DNA from: Balanoglossus misakiensis
Lineage: Eukaryota; Hemichordata
Reading direction: 5' to 3'
Length of the DNA: 64,000 bases
Assembly (NCBI GenBank): GCA_040954595.2
Contig: CM082586.2
Location: forward strand, 4,898,001 to 4,962,000
In this document: positions 51,001-62,200 of the stretch, piece after piece
Position numbering within the stretch: the stretch's first letter is position 1
How the letters are laid out: every line of letters starts with the position of its first letter
Notes under the pieces: generated by a model
The model's database searches: none
Seen by the model: only the letters and a program-made list of their open reading frames with translations
Told to the model about the DNA's origin: nothing
Translations under genes and position numbers: made by a program

Positions 51001-51157
51001 AGTCTCCCCAACCCACGCCCTGAACCTGACCACGCCCGAACCCAGCCCCAACCTGCAGACGCCCACAACCAACATCTTCCAGACCGGCGTCAGCCCATCG
51101 CCGCCGTCAGCCGTTGCCGTGACGTTGGACAACAGCGGGTCCGTGACTTCCAACTAG
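29157..51157 (+). CDS. gata456: GATA4/5/6-class zinc-finger transcription factor (whole gene, five coding exons, one of them in two alternative copies)
   Basis: Nuclear DNA-binding regulator of endoderm and heart-type mesoderm in the GATA4/5/6 class. Join: 29157-30018, 39336-39481, then 41524-41649 or 41721-41846, 50042-50230, 50912-51157. All junctions are GT-AG and in phase, giving 522 residues with one C-finger exon. Class evidence: the motif SPVYVPTTR (171-179), RFSFPPSPP (227-235), N-finger CVNC-X17-CNAC (Cys 292/295/313/316), C-finger Cys 346/349/367/370, and the basic tail VNRPLALKK...QTRKRKPK. The first 145 residues precede an internal Met (MYQTM) where vertebrate GATA4 and short GATA6 begin, and include [12 protein letters not shown], resembling the GATA6 long-form extension. 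The start at 29157 is the first in-frame ATG after an in-frame stop at 29118. The C-terminus (after about 400) is not recognisably conserved. The duplicated C-finger exon is the unusual feature. Confidence 0.95.
30045..30084. repeat. (GA)20 microsatellite next to the exon 1 donor
   Basis: Forty bases of perfect GA beginning 26 bases downstream of the donor GT. Purine-rich intronic repeats can influence splice-site choice; no direct evidence for that here. Confidence 0.95.
33626..33677. repeat. 18-bp perfect direct repeat, 34-bp spacing
   Basis: TATCGTTCACCAAGAATG occurs at 33626-33643 and again at 33660-33677 in GATA intron 1. No known element is recognised. Confidence 0.8.
37560..38060. promoter_or_regulatory. 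CpG-rich intronic patch with GATA and POU-octamer motifs (candidate enhancer)
   Basis: An isolated CpG-dense patch (20 CpG in the 220 bases from 37841) lies inside otherwise CpG-poor intron. It holds GATA cores at 37845 (GATAA), 37869-37875 (CTTATCA), 37887 (GATAA), 37911 (GATAC), 37941-37946 (AGATAA), 38005-38010 (GTTATC), 38039 (GATAAG) and 38046 (GATATC). An exact POU octamer ATGCAAAT (37849-37856) is fused to the first GATA site. It lies about 1.3-1.8 kb upstream of the N-finger exon. The motifs are direct observation; enhancer function and autoregulation are inference. Confidence 0.4.
38428..38441. promoter_or_regulatory. RFX X-box-like palindrome
   Basis: GTATCCATGGTGAC approximates the RFX X-box (two GTTNCC-type half-sites in inverted orientation). 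Similar strings occur at 46046 and 47900 in the same gene. Motif evidence only. Confidence 0.25.
39336..39481 (+). CDS. gata456: GATA gene coding exon 2 (N-terminal zinc finger)
   Basis: Encodes residues 288-336. The finger is C-X2-C-X17-C-X2-C with [17 protein letters not shown] and CNAC, followed by [20 protein letters not shown]. This is the typical GATA N-finger, which stabilises binding at paired sites and contacts FOG-type cofactors in the family. The acceptor is CCCCGCAG|AG and the donor CTG|GTAAGT. In-frame sequence continues upstream to an ATG at 39272, but the phase-matched acceptor shows the exon begins at 39336. Confidence 0.96.
39534..39747. mobile_element. MITE with long terminal inverted repeats, TA target site (Tc1/mariner-like)
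   Basis: The ends match as inverted repeats: left TACTGTAAAGCACTTTATTT continuing into TCGCGAG, right CTCGCGAAAAATAAAGTG continuing into TTTTACAGTA, about 27 bases with three or four differences. The 214-bp element has internal TTCGC/GCGAA subrepeats and no ORF. TA at each border suggests a TA target duplication, as for Tc1/mariner-derived MITEs. It inserted 52 bases after the donor of the N-finger exon. Confidence 0.8.
39810..39902. mobile_element. 93-bp foldback MITE flanked by TTAA (piggyBac-like)
   Basis: Begins TTAACCCTTTCACC and ends GGTGAAAGGGTTAA, a perfect 14-base inverted repeat. Internal GTCCAA and TTGGAC pair as well. TTAA borders with CCC/GGG ends are typical of piggyBac-type insertions. 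Related partial copies lie at 51820, 54561 and 55852. Confidence 0.75.
41524..41649 (+). CDS. gata456: GATA gene coding exon 3a (canonical C-terminal zinc finger, alternative copy A)
   Basis: 126 nt, phase 0-0, 42 residues starting [19 protein letters not shown] and ending [12 protein letters not shown]. The SASRRVGL lead-in and CANCHTT are the standard GATA4/5/6 C-finger sequence, so this is the ancestral-type copy. Acceptor TTTTCCTTCAG|T; donor TCG|GTATGTAT. Spliced to exon 4 it reads [15 protein letters not shown], a normal GATA DNA-binding domain with basic tail. Its relation to exon 3b is covered there and in the findings. Confidence 0.95.
41650..41720 (+). other. 71-nt intron between the duplicated C-finger exons
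   Basis: GTATGT donor, pyrimidine tract of roughly 50 bases (about 41668-41718) and CCCCAG acceptor. The best branch-point candidate, TCATCA with A at 41694, is about 44 bases from the donor. This spacing may be too short for efficient splicing of 3a to 3b and could enforce exclusive choice by steric hindrance. Confidence 0.7.
41721..41846 (+). CDS. gata456: GATA gene coding exon 3b (divergent C-terminal zinc finger, alternative copy B)
   Basis: 126 nt, phase 0-0, 42 residues, 32 identical to exon 3a. The four zinc Cys and the X17 loop are intact (CSNC...CNAC), and [11 protein letters not shown] is unchanged. It differs before the finger (RHEGIS instead of RRVGLQ), in the knuckle (CSNCGTTV for CANCHTTQ), and at the helix end (YYKQHK for YYKLHS). 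Acceptor CTCTCCCCAG|A with a long pyrimidine tract; donor AAA|GTATGTAT, the same eight intronic bases as exon 3a. Of the 32 identical residues, 17 use different codons, so the copy is old and maintained by selection. It also splices in frame to exon 4. Confidence 0.93.
46046..46059. promoter_or_regulatory. RFX X-box-like palindrome
   Basis: GTTACCGTGACAAC closely fits the inverted-repeat X-box (GTTRCC NN GGYAAC with one mismatch). Intronic; function unproven. Confidence 0.3.
47900..47913. promoter_or_regulatory. RFX X-box-like palindrome
   Basis: GTTTCCATGGTGAC, nearly the same as the copy at 38428. Intronic; function unproven. Confidence 0.25.
50042..50230 (+). CDS. gata456: GATA gene coding exon 4 (C-finger basic tail)
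   Basis: 189 nt, phase 0-0, residues 379-441. Begins [20 protein letters not shown], the basic tail that follows the C-finger, contacts the minor groove and carries nuclear-localisation residues in GATA proteins. The remainder is Ser/Gln/Lys-rich and not conserved. Because it starts in phase 0 it can accept either exon 3a or 3b. Acceptor AACTCGCAG|GTG; donor AAAAAG|GTGAGT. Confidence 0.95.
50231..50911 (+). other. GATA intron 4 (681 nt)
   Basis: GTGAGT donor and TCTGACTCCAG acceptor; no other feature recognised. Confidence 0.9.
50912..51157 (+). CDS. gata456: GATA gene terminal coding exon 5
   Basis: 246 nt, residues 442-522 then TAG. Thr/Ser/Pro-rich ([20 protein letters not shown] at its start), ending VTSN. 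It is in frame with exon 4 through TTCTGACTCCAG|GAA and shows codon usage rich in C-ending codons like exon 1. No conserved C-terminal motif is recognised. Confidence 0.9.
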   Translation, partial: EPMYVPSSMTSPTGLTTLNGTHAIQHTGMIVSPTHALNLTTPEPSPNLQTPTTNIFQTGVSPSPPSAVAVTLDNSGSVTSN

Positions 51158-51819
51158 TCTCCTCCTTCTGAGTCGACAAGTGTGCTAAGAAAGACAAACC
51201 CAAGAAGCATGACATTTCACAGAAAAGGAAAACTGTGCTTAATCTTAATATTTTCCCCACCATTCTTTTCTGTTTTAATTTAGTTCTAAATTAGGAAAAA
51301 ACAAAACTTGTGCAGTAGATCTAGTTAGATGCTAGATCAAAAAAAAAAAAAAATTAAAACCCCAACAAATGGAACGACTTTTACCAAACAAGGGTCCTTG
51401 AGTGGACACATTATTTTGAGAATTTTCAATTGTGTTTTTGAACTGTGCAAATTTCTGTTCACATCTGTACCAGTTTCTGATCAGTACAAAAACTGGTCAG
51501 GAAGGTTTCGAAACACGAGTACAAGACAATTTGATTTGTTTTATTTTGAGGACAGGGACCAAGGTATATCAGTGCACAAACTACAACAAAATGAGCTACC
51601 AGAACAAAAACTCATGAATCATAAAGTCAGCTTTTCTTCTGAAAACCAGATTTTTAGATGCAGTCCCTGGTGATATGTGTTCATTTTGTATCCATTTTCT
51701 GTGAAAATTGGATCATACTGGGTTTCAGTGAGCCATCAACAGGAAGTTTTCACTACAAGTCCTCACAAATCTACAGGTGATTCACCTAAACTCTTCCAAA
51801 TACACAGCTCAGCTACTTC

Positions 51820-51885
51820 AAACCCTTACCCCCTCCCCCATATCCCAATGTACAGGTCCAACTGTACTGTGAAAACAATGGGGCG
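51820..51885 (-). mobile_element. Degenerate copy of the TTAA foldback MITE
   Basis: AAACCCTTACCCCC, then GGTCCAACTGTACTGT and GAAAACAATGGGG, match the reverse complement of the 55852 copy with several differences. It may lie within the GATA 3' UTR. Confidence 0.5.
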
Positions 51886-54560
51886 TACCAAAATGGCGGC
51901 ACTGGGAGGGTTGAAATGATATCACCGATGATGATAAAACAATTGTGTCTTCGGGACACATAACGGCTGGGAGTGCTCCCAAACTGCAATGGACAATTAA
52001 CATCACTCGTGGCGACTGAAAAATGCGGGACTTGACGATTATCGCGACACAAGCACGATATCAGACCCGGAGAGATTAGACCGTGGCACTGCAGGTATGC
52101 GAGTGTCATCTCCTCGGCTGACATCGAACACATTTATTAACATCAAGTCATGACGGGCTATCGGCTATCGCTGCTAATTTATAAACAAACAGCAAATTGG
52201 CGATCATTACTCACAGACCTGCGTGGAAAGAAAACAACATGTTTGTGTTACGATTCGGCCAATCAGACGAGCTCTAACATGCGGTCGGAAATAAATGATG
52301 ATGTCAGGTGATTGACGACAAACAGTGGTGACCTGACTCTAATGACAGGAATTACTGAAGTAGTTTATTGGTGGTTGTTGGTCATTTTGGCTTCTTACAT
52401 CAACCACCATCCCATGCAGAATTGCAGAATTACCAAATTGTCACCCAGCTATGTCTCAGCCTAGGAAGGGATGCCCGCATGTTACACAAAAAATTATTTA
52501 CTCTGTGAAAACTCTGTGATGCTCTCAAAACTATAGATGCTTAGTTGGATCAGCATGTTCTTTACACCCTCCTAATTGTCCAGTAACAGGCCCGGCCGCA
52601 TACTTATCACGCGATTGCCCACATCTACTATAATTTATATCGTGTCAGCAAAATCTATGTCAGACCGTTGCTGACATTTGCAACTCTGTGTATGAAATGA
52701 ACTTTAGAACCCGCGAATGACAATACACTGTGTGGCAAATAACACTTGAGTCGGTTATCTTGGTGAGAGGTCGCCCACCGATGTGTTTCGAAAACGACCC
52801 TCCGACTTCGCCAAGCACCGACCCCCGACTCGCAGCGACACTCAATTTTTTTATCAGCTGCGACAAGCAGACACTTCCTGTTGATGCGTGTAACCTGAAC
52901 CCTGGTGAACTTGCGTCAGTTGACGTTATCGAAATTTGTAAAAAAAAAAAAGAGAAGAATGACACAACATTGGCACAGACATAATCATTGTTTTAGGAGT
53001 TGAGATAACAAGATTTATGAAAACACTAGAAACGCTGTTTTCAGCAATATTGTAACTTTTTCTTGCGTTGTTTAACGAAGTACTACTGATCAAAGATTTT
53101 TTTTCAGAAGCGTACAGTATGTTTAGGGCAAGGATGACACTTTTTTCGTGGACCAAATACAGATACGTAAATTATAGATATATCTAGTAACAAGTGTCTC
53201 AGTACAATCTATTTCCGAATCAGATTTTTACTTAAAAAAGGAGAAAACTTTCCGCTTTGGAAATTCTGTACTAATGCGTACAATGACTACCTCTTAGTTT
53301 GATCAAATGTAAACGTGTTGATTTTTTTGTGAACTCGTGCAATCTTCCCCCCTCCCCTCGTGTAACCCCCAACTTCACCCCCACACCCATCAAATGGACC
53401 AACCCACCCAATCAGAAAACATTTGGACTAGACTATTTTTCCTGTGGAGACAGGTTGAAAAAAGTAATTCAGTAGACATCGCTGGGAGATTAGCTCCCAT
53501 AGTCACATTGTACATTCCGCTGTGTTGTGTGATTTTTTCGCCAGTAAGCTCCATCACCTCAAAAAAAAATTATTTTTGTAAAATTTACCTTTCTCTGAAA
53601 CTATAAGTGTATTTTAGTGAACTTCTAGAACTGGATGATACTTGATTTGAAAGTTGATACAATGTACTTAATAATTATTATTCTGTGGTTTATGTTTTTA
53701 GCTTCAGGAGATCTGAATGTTTTTATTCCCAGGCGATGATAGCGTTTCTGAGCAAGCATTTCTGTCAAAGCTTATTCTGCCTTGTTAAAGACACAACTTG
53801 TAGTTAGCCATGTGACCTACACCTGTGAACTGCAAATCTCTTATCAGTGTTCAGTCTGGGCTGAATGTCACATGTCAAGTAAACGGCTAGAAATTCACCG
53901 TAGCACAGCCTGGGTTCAGATGATACACCGATTATGATTTCCAACACACACAAAATATGTCTCGTCCTCGTCGTGTTAAATCCAGTGACGGATTTCTGGC
54001 AGAGATTTGTGAGGTAGAAGTCGACAGGTCTACCAACGCGGCGTGGCCATGACACGCGAGGGGAGACCAGTTCGGGAAGATCCCATTACACAGGTGTATC
54101 ACAAGCAATCTGTTTTCGAGATCTAATCCATATGTCTGACATGCATAAATATCAAAAAGATCAGCTTTCTACATTTGATGCACAAACTTCAAAAATCAGA
54201 AAAAAATACAATTAACATTCTCTGTGCGGCATCTAATGTAAGTTATAAAATAAACTGAAACAGGGTCTAAAAAAACGCACGCTATTATCAGTTTTAATAT
54301 TTGCATTATTTTGTCTGGTGTTGCATGACGTAAACTGACCCCAGGGATACTTATAATTTGTATTTCTGTAGAGGCACAAACCAGATATTGATTTTCTTTT
54401 CTTGTTCTGTTCCAATTTGAACTGATTATATAATATATTTTTGTGTTATACTTTGTAAGATTTTGAGTTTGTGCCTCGCTTCTAAGTGTAGTTTTCCTGC
54501 GTGTGAGATTATGCCTTGTTCGACCCGGGACTTTTTTCACAGTGACTTTCAGTTTGCGAT

Positions 54561-54620
54561 TTAACCCCCTTTCACCCCTGTATTCATGTGCACGGGTCCA
54601 TCTTTGCTGTTGAAAACAAA
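54561..54620 (-). mobile_element. Partial copy of the TTAA foldback MITE
   Basis: Starts TTAACCCCCTTTCACCCC and continues GGGTCCATCTTTGCTGTTGA AAACAAAG, matching the reverse complement of the copy at 55852. The other end is missing. Confidence 0.6.
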
Positions 54621-55851
54621 GTGATCGTACCAAATCAGGTAAACAGCGGGTAAATCATAATTGAGCCAGTTTAGCGGTGTGGGTCTATCTGTCTTTCTGT
54701 AGGGGAAAATTCTGTCACAATTAATAACTTAGTTGTGCGAGTGGTATATATCACATATCTTAATTTTTTCTGACCTTTGACCTTTCTTCCTAAAGAATTA
54801 TACATTTTTCCTGACTAAAACCACAGAGGAAATCTACACTTACATACAATCTTTAGCAGCACTATTGGTGAAGGCACTGTTTTGTTTTTAATTTTATTTT
54901 TCCTTCGCTGATCTTCATCCTGTTATGTATTTTAATGAACTTTTCAAACTTCTGACAATTTCCCACTGAGCTGTGATGATGAGCAGACTGACTGTGCAGT
55001 GTGTGTGATTTTGTTTTAGAACCAAAATGATAAAATGAGATATTTTTAAAAGTTGGTGACAGTTTCTGTCACGGTGAGTTTTAAAGCATTGGTATATTTT
55101 TAAATCTTAAAAAAGTTAGGAGTTTGTAGACTTGAGATGACAAGTTTCAAAACTTTTACAAATTATTGTTTTTTTTGAGTGCGACTTCTGAGAAAAAAAT
55201 AAACCTTGCCAATAAACTATTTTGACTTCAAACCTAAAAAAAATATTTTATTTTCAAAAAGAGAGAAGTCACTTGATTTGTATGAAAGTTTAACACGGGG
55301 ATGAAATAAAAAGAAATTCACCCCTTTTGACTGGAAAGTGGACCAAACCAATTCTATTGGAAACAATGATAGGATGATACCATTAGATGCTAGACTAGGG
55401 GGTGGTATTGATGCGTTTTTTGGGGATAAAGAAAGCAATACTGGGAAAACTTATCAACTTCTAAGTTCTATTGTTAATTTATTGTGCCAAACTGTTCATA
55501 ATGTGTGTAGCTAGTTGATGTCGTAGAAATTAGATGTCTTGAGAATTGTAGTTTCTTAACATCAGAGTTTTTAAAAAACAGCTCTGTCATGATTGTTGAT
55601 TATTATTGTCACAGTTTTTGATTCCGTTTTTTGACCAAATATATATTGTTCTAATTGCGAAAACCAACCTTGTTCTTTTTGATGTTTATGAACAAAATAA
55701 AACAAAATGTTGAAAATGTACTACATGTGTGCGTATCAGTCTATAAAGAAGAATTTGCGGAAGTCCCTTGATTGGCTGCTATAGAATTGACTGTACATGA
55801 AATGTGTTTCACGCATGTTCAGGACTGTAATATGTTTTATCCTTACATCGC

Positions 55852-55915
55852 AAACCCATTGTTTTCTACAGCAAAGTTGGACCGCTGAAAAGGGAACTGG
55901 GGGTGAAAGGGTTAA
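55852..55915 (+). mobile_element. Partial copy of the TTAA foldback MITE
   Basis: AAACCCATTGTTTTCT, GTTGGACC and GGGAACTGGGGGTGAAAGGG followed by TTAA match the right two thirds of the complete element at 39810-39902. The left end is missing. Confidence 0.7.
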
Positions 55916-58304
55916 TTCAACTCAACTACAGATCTCGGAAAACACTGCACACTAAATGAAATTTTGTGATGGGAGATATGGGAGACACCGGGAGAGGGAG
56001 ATTTTGAAATCTGACAAAATGCACTATCAGTTATGAGATGATTATGCCTTCTGTGCATGTGTTTGCCGAGAGAAATTCAACCTGTGTGCCATTAGGTTGG
56101 AAATATGGTTTGAATCAGCTGAACTGATTTGAACCATGCACGAATCAAAACTCCCCGCACATGTCAGCATGGTGACCCTCTATAACAAACATCAAACCAC
56201 TCATGTTAGTTTTGGCTAAGCCACTTCATGAAAGAAAAATATGTCTTTCCAATTTTTAAAGAAACAATGGTCCATGGATGAGGTTTGACTGGCGCTCACG
56301 TGAAGTTCCACCCTGTACCCGGCAGACACGACTTAAAAAAAAGGGGGGTAACCACGCTACGTTTGTCTGTGTGTGCAATTTATCAGCAATCTGTCGAAAA
56401 AAATAAAGATCACTGGAAAATATTGACACTTCACACCACTGGCAGACTTTTTTTGTGATCTGACTGGACCTGCTGATAACATTTGCTACAAATGTTTGTC
56501 GTACGATGAAAGAGTCAATTTTTTTTGTCGAAAAATTTTTCATTCCACAAGATGAAGACAGAAAGGATGTGGTTTTACAGCGACATATGCTTTAGATCGA
56601 AGGTTGAGGTTATGCCCTTGAACTTGGGCAGTGGGTCTGACAAGCTGATTACCAACAAAGAAATTTCTGTTAATCATGACATTTGAAAAAATAAAAAATA
56701 AAATGCTGATTTCTGACGATTCTTTTAACGTGAAGAATTGAGATTTCCAGCAACGACTGGAAATGGGACCTTCATCGTAGTTTAGTCGCAAAAGTTGTGC
56801 AATTTTGATAAAGGATTTTTAAAAAAAAAAGTTCACACTTTCTGGTTGATGAAACTTTGGAATCAGATGCTGAAGTCAGTTCTCACTCTTATCACATTAT
56901 GGGTATTTAATGGGTTGCTGCCGATCTGATTTATTGTGGTACGCTGACCCGCTGGAGGGAGTCAAAAGTTTAATTGATAAGCGTGTTGGGCCTTATGTTT
57001 CCCGAAAAAAAAATGGATATTTGCCCAAACCTGATCTTTTCACCCTCTGAGGCTGATAAACAAGTTGAAAAAAATAGAGTCAGTGTTTATCAGTTTGTTG
57101 TATGACTACATCTTGGGGTTAATCTAGTGACACTTTACCTGGCTGTGGGCAGTGCTTTGTACAGATGAGAAGTACGGAGTGTCTGTGTTTGACTTCCACT
57201 CAAAAAGTCAAGATATCATTACGTAAATGAAAACGGGAAGTACTGAAGTATTTGTGATTTTCTACAAACCAGTGGGTTTGTTGAAATCCTTTTATGAATA
57301 AAGTTGCACATTCAGTGCAGTGAAGTTTTGAACTTTTTTTCACATTTCAGTTGCCCCAAGTCAAAGTACTGTCTCAAACATGTAAAAAGAAAAGAATTGG
57401 GTTCTTATTCAATGGAGGCGCACTTTAAGAAGTGGAGAACGCACAAATATTAGCTTCGATTAAAACTGTCGTGATTTGAAATCAAGACTAGATTGAATAA
57501 TCTCACTGTGTCCTTTTCTCTACTTCCTTGTTACTGACTGGTTAAAAATCAATATTTGATAAAACTTTTTGGTTCTTCCTTCCTAATTCATGGTTAACAA
57601 ACAACGCAATTGTCCAATATCTTGAAACATTATTACGTTTTTTTCTTCTTTATTGAATGAACAATTACTGTACAGTGCAGGTCATATTTCTTTAATGTAC
57701 GACATAATGTACATGTCACATTTCACAATCCATCCTTTTTCTCCCTCTGTGGAATTTCAATTAAAAGAAGGTTATCATGGCTCAGAGCCAGTCAATAGTA
57801 CATTACATGTGTATAAGTCATGTAGATTTCAGAGAAATTGACATGAAAGTCAGCTGAGGTGAAAGGGTTTTTTGTTGGTTAATGGTCAAATGCCCAATAC
57901 ATGTCAGAGCATGTCCACTAGCTGCCTCCTCAAAAAAAGGTTACTTTGGGCTGTACGTGACACTTGTATGGCAGATACTGGCCAGTTCACTCAAACTGAA
58001 TGGCTTGCTATCACAGCCTCTTGGTGCCGTTTCTTGGTGTTCTGATTTTTTAAAAAAATGCCCTCTGTGTCATAGGGCCACCAGCGGAATTGAAAGTCTG
58101 TTGAAATAAGTACCGTTTCTGCATACCAAGCATTTTTTGTTCACAAGCCACCACGTCTGGATCATGATGGCTGAGGTTTCGCAATAGTGGCCGTTGTGGG
58201 CGCTATGCCACCGATGTAGATTTCAAGAAGTCAAGGTTGAATTCGAGGTCATTTTGGCTTCTGCTGTGTCAATACTGAATGAAAATTTGATTCACATTCA
58301 GTAA

Positions 58305-59083
58305 TTTATTTATATGGTCTGAGGAAGAGAACCACTACTATCTGTTCGGACAGAACTTGCAGAGCCCCAAGATTGTCTGCATAATGCATTGAAATCAAGT
58401 GACAGAAATAGCCGATAAAAAAATAATGGTCTTCAGTCCCGATGATGTTGGTGTTGATATTCAACTCTGTATGAACCTTCAGTTCTGTTTCCTGAGATTT
58501 CATAAGAGACAAATACCCTGTTCATGTGTCACAAAAAGCTGTAATGTACTGACCCAGTCTGCAATGAAAGCATGTAATAGCGCAGCGCTTTGAAAATCCG
58601 GTACAGCCAAAAAAAATAACAATAATCAGATTTCAGTATAGTATTCCCAAAAAACAATATGGCATCTCATGATTGCTATTTTCTGTGGGTGTTGCATGAC
58701 TCATACGGTACATGTACTGTGTTGTGTATTTTGCATGACATGTGGTACTTTGTGTTGTTTGGATAATACTAAACTGTAAGTGTACAATGCTGGCATAATA
58801 TCATTTGATATGTTTGCAGATAGCTCTCTCTCTCTCTCGCACTCACTCTCTCTCTCTCTGTACCAGTATTCTATACGCATTTCTGACAGCACAAAATCCA
58901 TCCGGTACATTACCATCCTCGGGATACTGTAAACGGGGTTTCTCATCTGGAGGGCGGGGGAGATGGCATACTAGTACTAGACACTAACTGAAACTATACA
59001 CTAACTTAAACACAGTGTGATACCTATACCTAACAACTAATCACCTGTCTATTCTACCACCACCACCACGACCGAATAAATCT
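58305..59083 (-). other. riok3: RIOK3 3' UTR (candidate)
   Basis: Downstream of the RIOK3 stop on the minus strand. The first AATAAA I see on that strand is at 58310-58305, giving a UTR of about 780 nt. It would include a CT/GA-rich tract at 58823-58859 and a GGT-type triplet run near 59056. The end point is inference. Confidence 0.35.
58823..58859. repeat. (CT)n-rich microsatellite
   Basis: TC/CT tract interrupted by GCACTCA. Confidence 0.85.
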
Positions 59084-59239
59084 TCAATCTCTCGTCTCCT
59101 CCTTGTCGTCATCTGATTCGTCCGATTGGCTGCTGGACTCCTCGTCGACGGTGGACTTCTCGAAAAAGTAGTCAAATGCGTAATTTTTCGTTGCCATGAT
59201 CTGCGACTTGAACTCTTCGTTCATTTCGTAGTCTTGCAC
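59084..59239 (-). CDS. riok3: RIOK3 coding exon 11 (terminal)
   Basis: Encodes [20 protein letters not shown] and an acidic Ser/Asp/Glu tail to TGA at 59086-59084. Acceptor CCAACCAG|GTG. Confidence 0.92.
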   Translation of the reverse strand: MQDYEMNEEFKSQIMATKNYAFDYFFEKSTVDEESSSQSDESDDDKEETRD

Positions 59240-62200
59240 CTGGTTGGACAGAATTGAGGGTGAGAAAGTTAGACGCGACAGAATCACATGGGAGAGAGAA
59301 ATTATGTTTGCTGGCCAGACAGTCAGAGTTGTGGGCAGCCAGTGAAGGGAAACCAACCATACCTGCTGTAGAAAAGCCTTGCCTTCTTTCGACGGCAGAT
59401 TCAGCTGTGTGACATAGTTGAAGAGTTCGTGGGGCTTCATCACCTTCGACACACCGCACCTCGAGAAGAACTGCGAAAATGTAAACAGACAGGTCATGTC
59501 TATCAATAACTTCTAGCAAAAGTAACTCTCCTTGTTAGGGCAGTTCACCAATACATGTACTAGCACAATTACTAGGGACTTATTTTCGCACTTTTGACAT
59601 ATCAGTCAAAAGAACTAGCTTCGAGGGTGGATATCTATATCTTATGGTGTGTGGCCATATATGACATTGACAATTAATTTTGCAGACTCCAATTCCTGGA
59701 GGACACACCTATTATTTTTTTCATTTCTCAGCCAATGTGTTCTCTCTCATGAATGACAGCGATGACTGTTAAGGATTTACCTGTGACACGTTAGTGCAGT
59801 CCCTGAGAAGGAATTCCAACCCGTGTGGATGGGTCGGTTCTACAGACTGCGAGACGTCGATAAACCACACCAGATCGTTGTGCCACAGCATGTTGTATTC
59901 ACTCAGATCGGCGTGGATCAGTTTGGCATCTTGGTACAGTATCTTCATCATCTGATGATCAAAAAAAAAAAAAAAACATTAAAGAAAACTGTGATGACCA
60001 CAGACAACTTGTTTATATCTATTTTCAATCAGAACTGGCCGACTCGCACTAGTCTCTACCATTTCAGCGGGAGGGGTGATAGCCTACCTTGACACACTGT
60101 TGGTAGGCATCTTTGGTTTGTTCCATGGAGAGTCTGGCTTGCTTGAGTTTCGGGGCTGGTTTTTGATCTTTACCGATGAACGACATCACCAGTACGTGTT
60201 TCCGTAGCAACACTACTTCTGGCACACGGATTCCGACCTTTTGCATCCTGCAAAAAAAAAGAAACAGTCAGAGTTTGGTGTTGTTTTCTTTTAAAAAACA
60301 AACTGCATAGGAGTATGCGGACAGCATTTCTTATTCAAAGGAAAAGCACTGAAAAATATCTGATTTGTCATTCATGTTATACAACACAGAGGCATACACA
60401 CAATGACAGACACACACACACTTTTACCATACCTCATCAAATTATGCATTTCCTTCTCTGCCCACATCTTGATGATCTTCCGGGGATTCAGTTTCTTCAT
60501 CCTGTCTTTGAATCGATAGTCATCTCTGATGTACTTTTCTCTCGTCTTGAACTCATTCAGCGTCGTCTTGAAGACTTTGATTGCACATTCAAACGGCACC
60601 AACTTGCCTTCACCTCTGAAATAAAAAAAAATTAAAAATAGAGCAATAACGCAGAGATTTTTTGCGTCCTTCTGAAGCGTTATTCCAGGGTATTGTGAAC
60701 GGGTGATACCATTATGAGATGGGGGTTGCAGCATGACTTCATACTTACAGGCCACCGTTGGCATGGAATACGACCGCCTCTTTTCCAGTACTCACACACC
60801 CATTGATCGCTTCCAATGTCCCACCGTTGACCATCTTGTACAGTATGAGACGGGTGTTGGAGTCAAGGGCATGGTCCTGTCAATGTCAACAGCAAGAATT
60901 ATTCATTAAATATTCAAATGAGCTGGATAAATGCAGTAATAATTAATTATGCAAATTGCAAATCTGTTATGACTTACTGATGTTGAGTGTTCCTTCTTTT
61001 CATGAACTCTGTGGGTCTTCTTTTCATCCGTATAACTGTGCTGTTTCAGGACATTGTAGACTGGGTTTGACAGCTGGAAATCTGCAAACTGGCTGTAGTC
61101 ACCTGTGTCAAAGTCCACAGGAAACTGAAATTGAAGAAAGAAGAATGTTGGTTTTGATAAAGGTACATAAAACGTTAAGAATGTGATGAGAGTGTTATGC
61201 AAATAGTTCTGGGTCAAATATTAACATTTTTTCATCAAAGGATATCTGAACACGTTGAGACAGTCAAGTAAGCTACTGGTAGTCACAAACATGTTCATAT
61301 TTGTGTTCTGTGGTATCAAGACGGTCACCCCCTGGATATTTACCATGTGGCTATTTCACACCTTATAGTAAAAGATAGGGTCCAGCAGGTAAACAACCAG
61401 GGGGTCTGCAAGTCTTACCTGGTCAACAACTTTCTGTGCATTTCTCCTTCCGCAGGCCGCTTTGTCGTGTTTGGTTGTGATATCCGTGCCTTTCCCGGTG
61501 TACCCTTTCCTGGAAGTACTCGCCTTAGAACCTTTATGGGCAAAAAGGGGGATTCTGTTTCAGTTCGTGCACTAGGTTTTTTATTATTCTATATTGGTGT
61601 TTGCTTCCCAGAGCACTTCAGGATCGTCAGCCATTACCCTTCAATTTTAGGGAAACGGTAGAAACACCAGTAATGCAATTTAGGTGCTACTGCATCAGAA
61701 GACATGGAAAGGTCATTGACCCTGACCCACCTTTCTGAATGGGTTCCACATCGTCATCCCAGCTGTCTTCATCACTGCTGTCTTGATGCAGTATGGGATG
61801 CACGGACCGATAGTTGGCAAACGAGATGGACACTGCAATGCAACAGAATGAGCATCAACATCAATGAAAACACCACAGTGGATAGCTGCGATGATCATAG
61901 CGGGTGCTGCTAGGTTGACTGGTGTGTTCGCAGCCCCACACCTAGCAGCACCTGCTACAATCATTGCAGCTACATATAGTGGGCTGTGTCCAACAACAGC
62001 CAGTGCTATTGCGAACATTCTCCATTCACATAAAAAATGAAAGAACGGTGCCATCATTTGAATAATACCTTTGCTGTCTTTGTTCACATGCTTTTCCTCT
62101 TTCTGCAGCAACTGGTCGTGCTCTTTGTCGAATTCCAGCTGCAGCATCTGGGCTAGCAGAAGATCGTTGGTCGTGGCCGGATTGTCGTGCTGCAACAGGG

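Larger units (their letters stand above)
51158..58304 (+). other. 3' UTR and 3' flank of the GATA gene
   Basis: No coding exon recognised. AATAAA-type signals occur at 52290-52295, near 55198-55220 and at 55696-55701, so the true 3' end cannot be fixed from sequence. CpG is depleted (10 CpG in the 600 bases from 55441). Three partial copies of the TTAA foldback MITE lie here. Confidence 0.6.

Noticed and set aside
57857-57872. GGTGAAAGGGTTT as a fifth TTAA-MITE copy
   Set aside because: Only about 12 matching bases and no internal sequence; could be chance.
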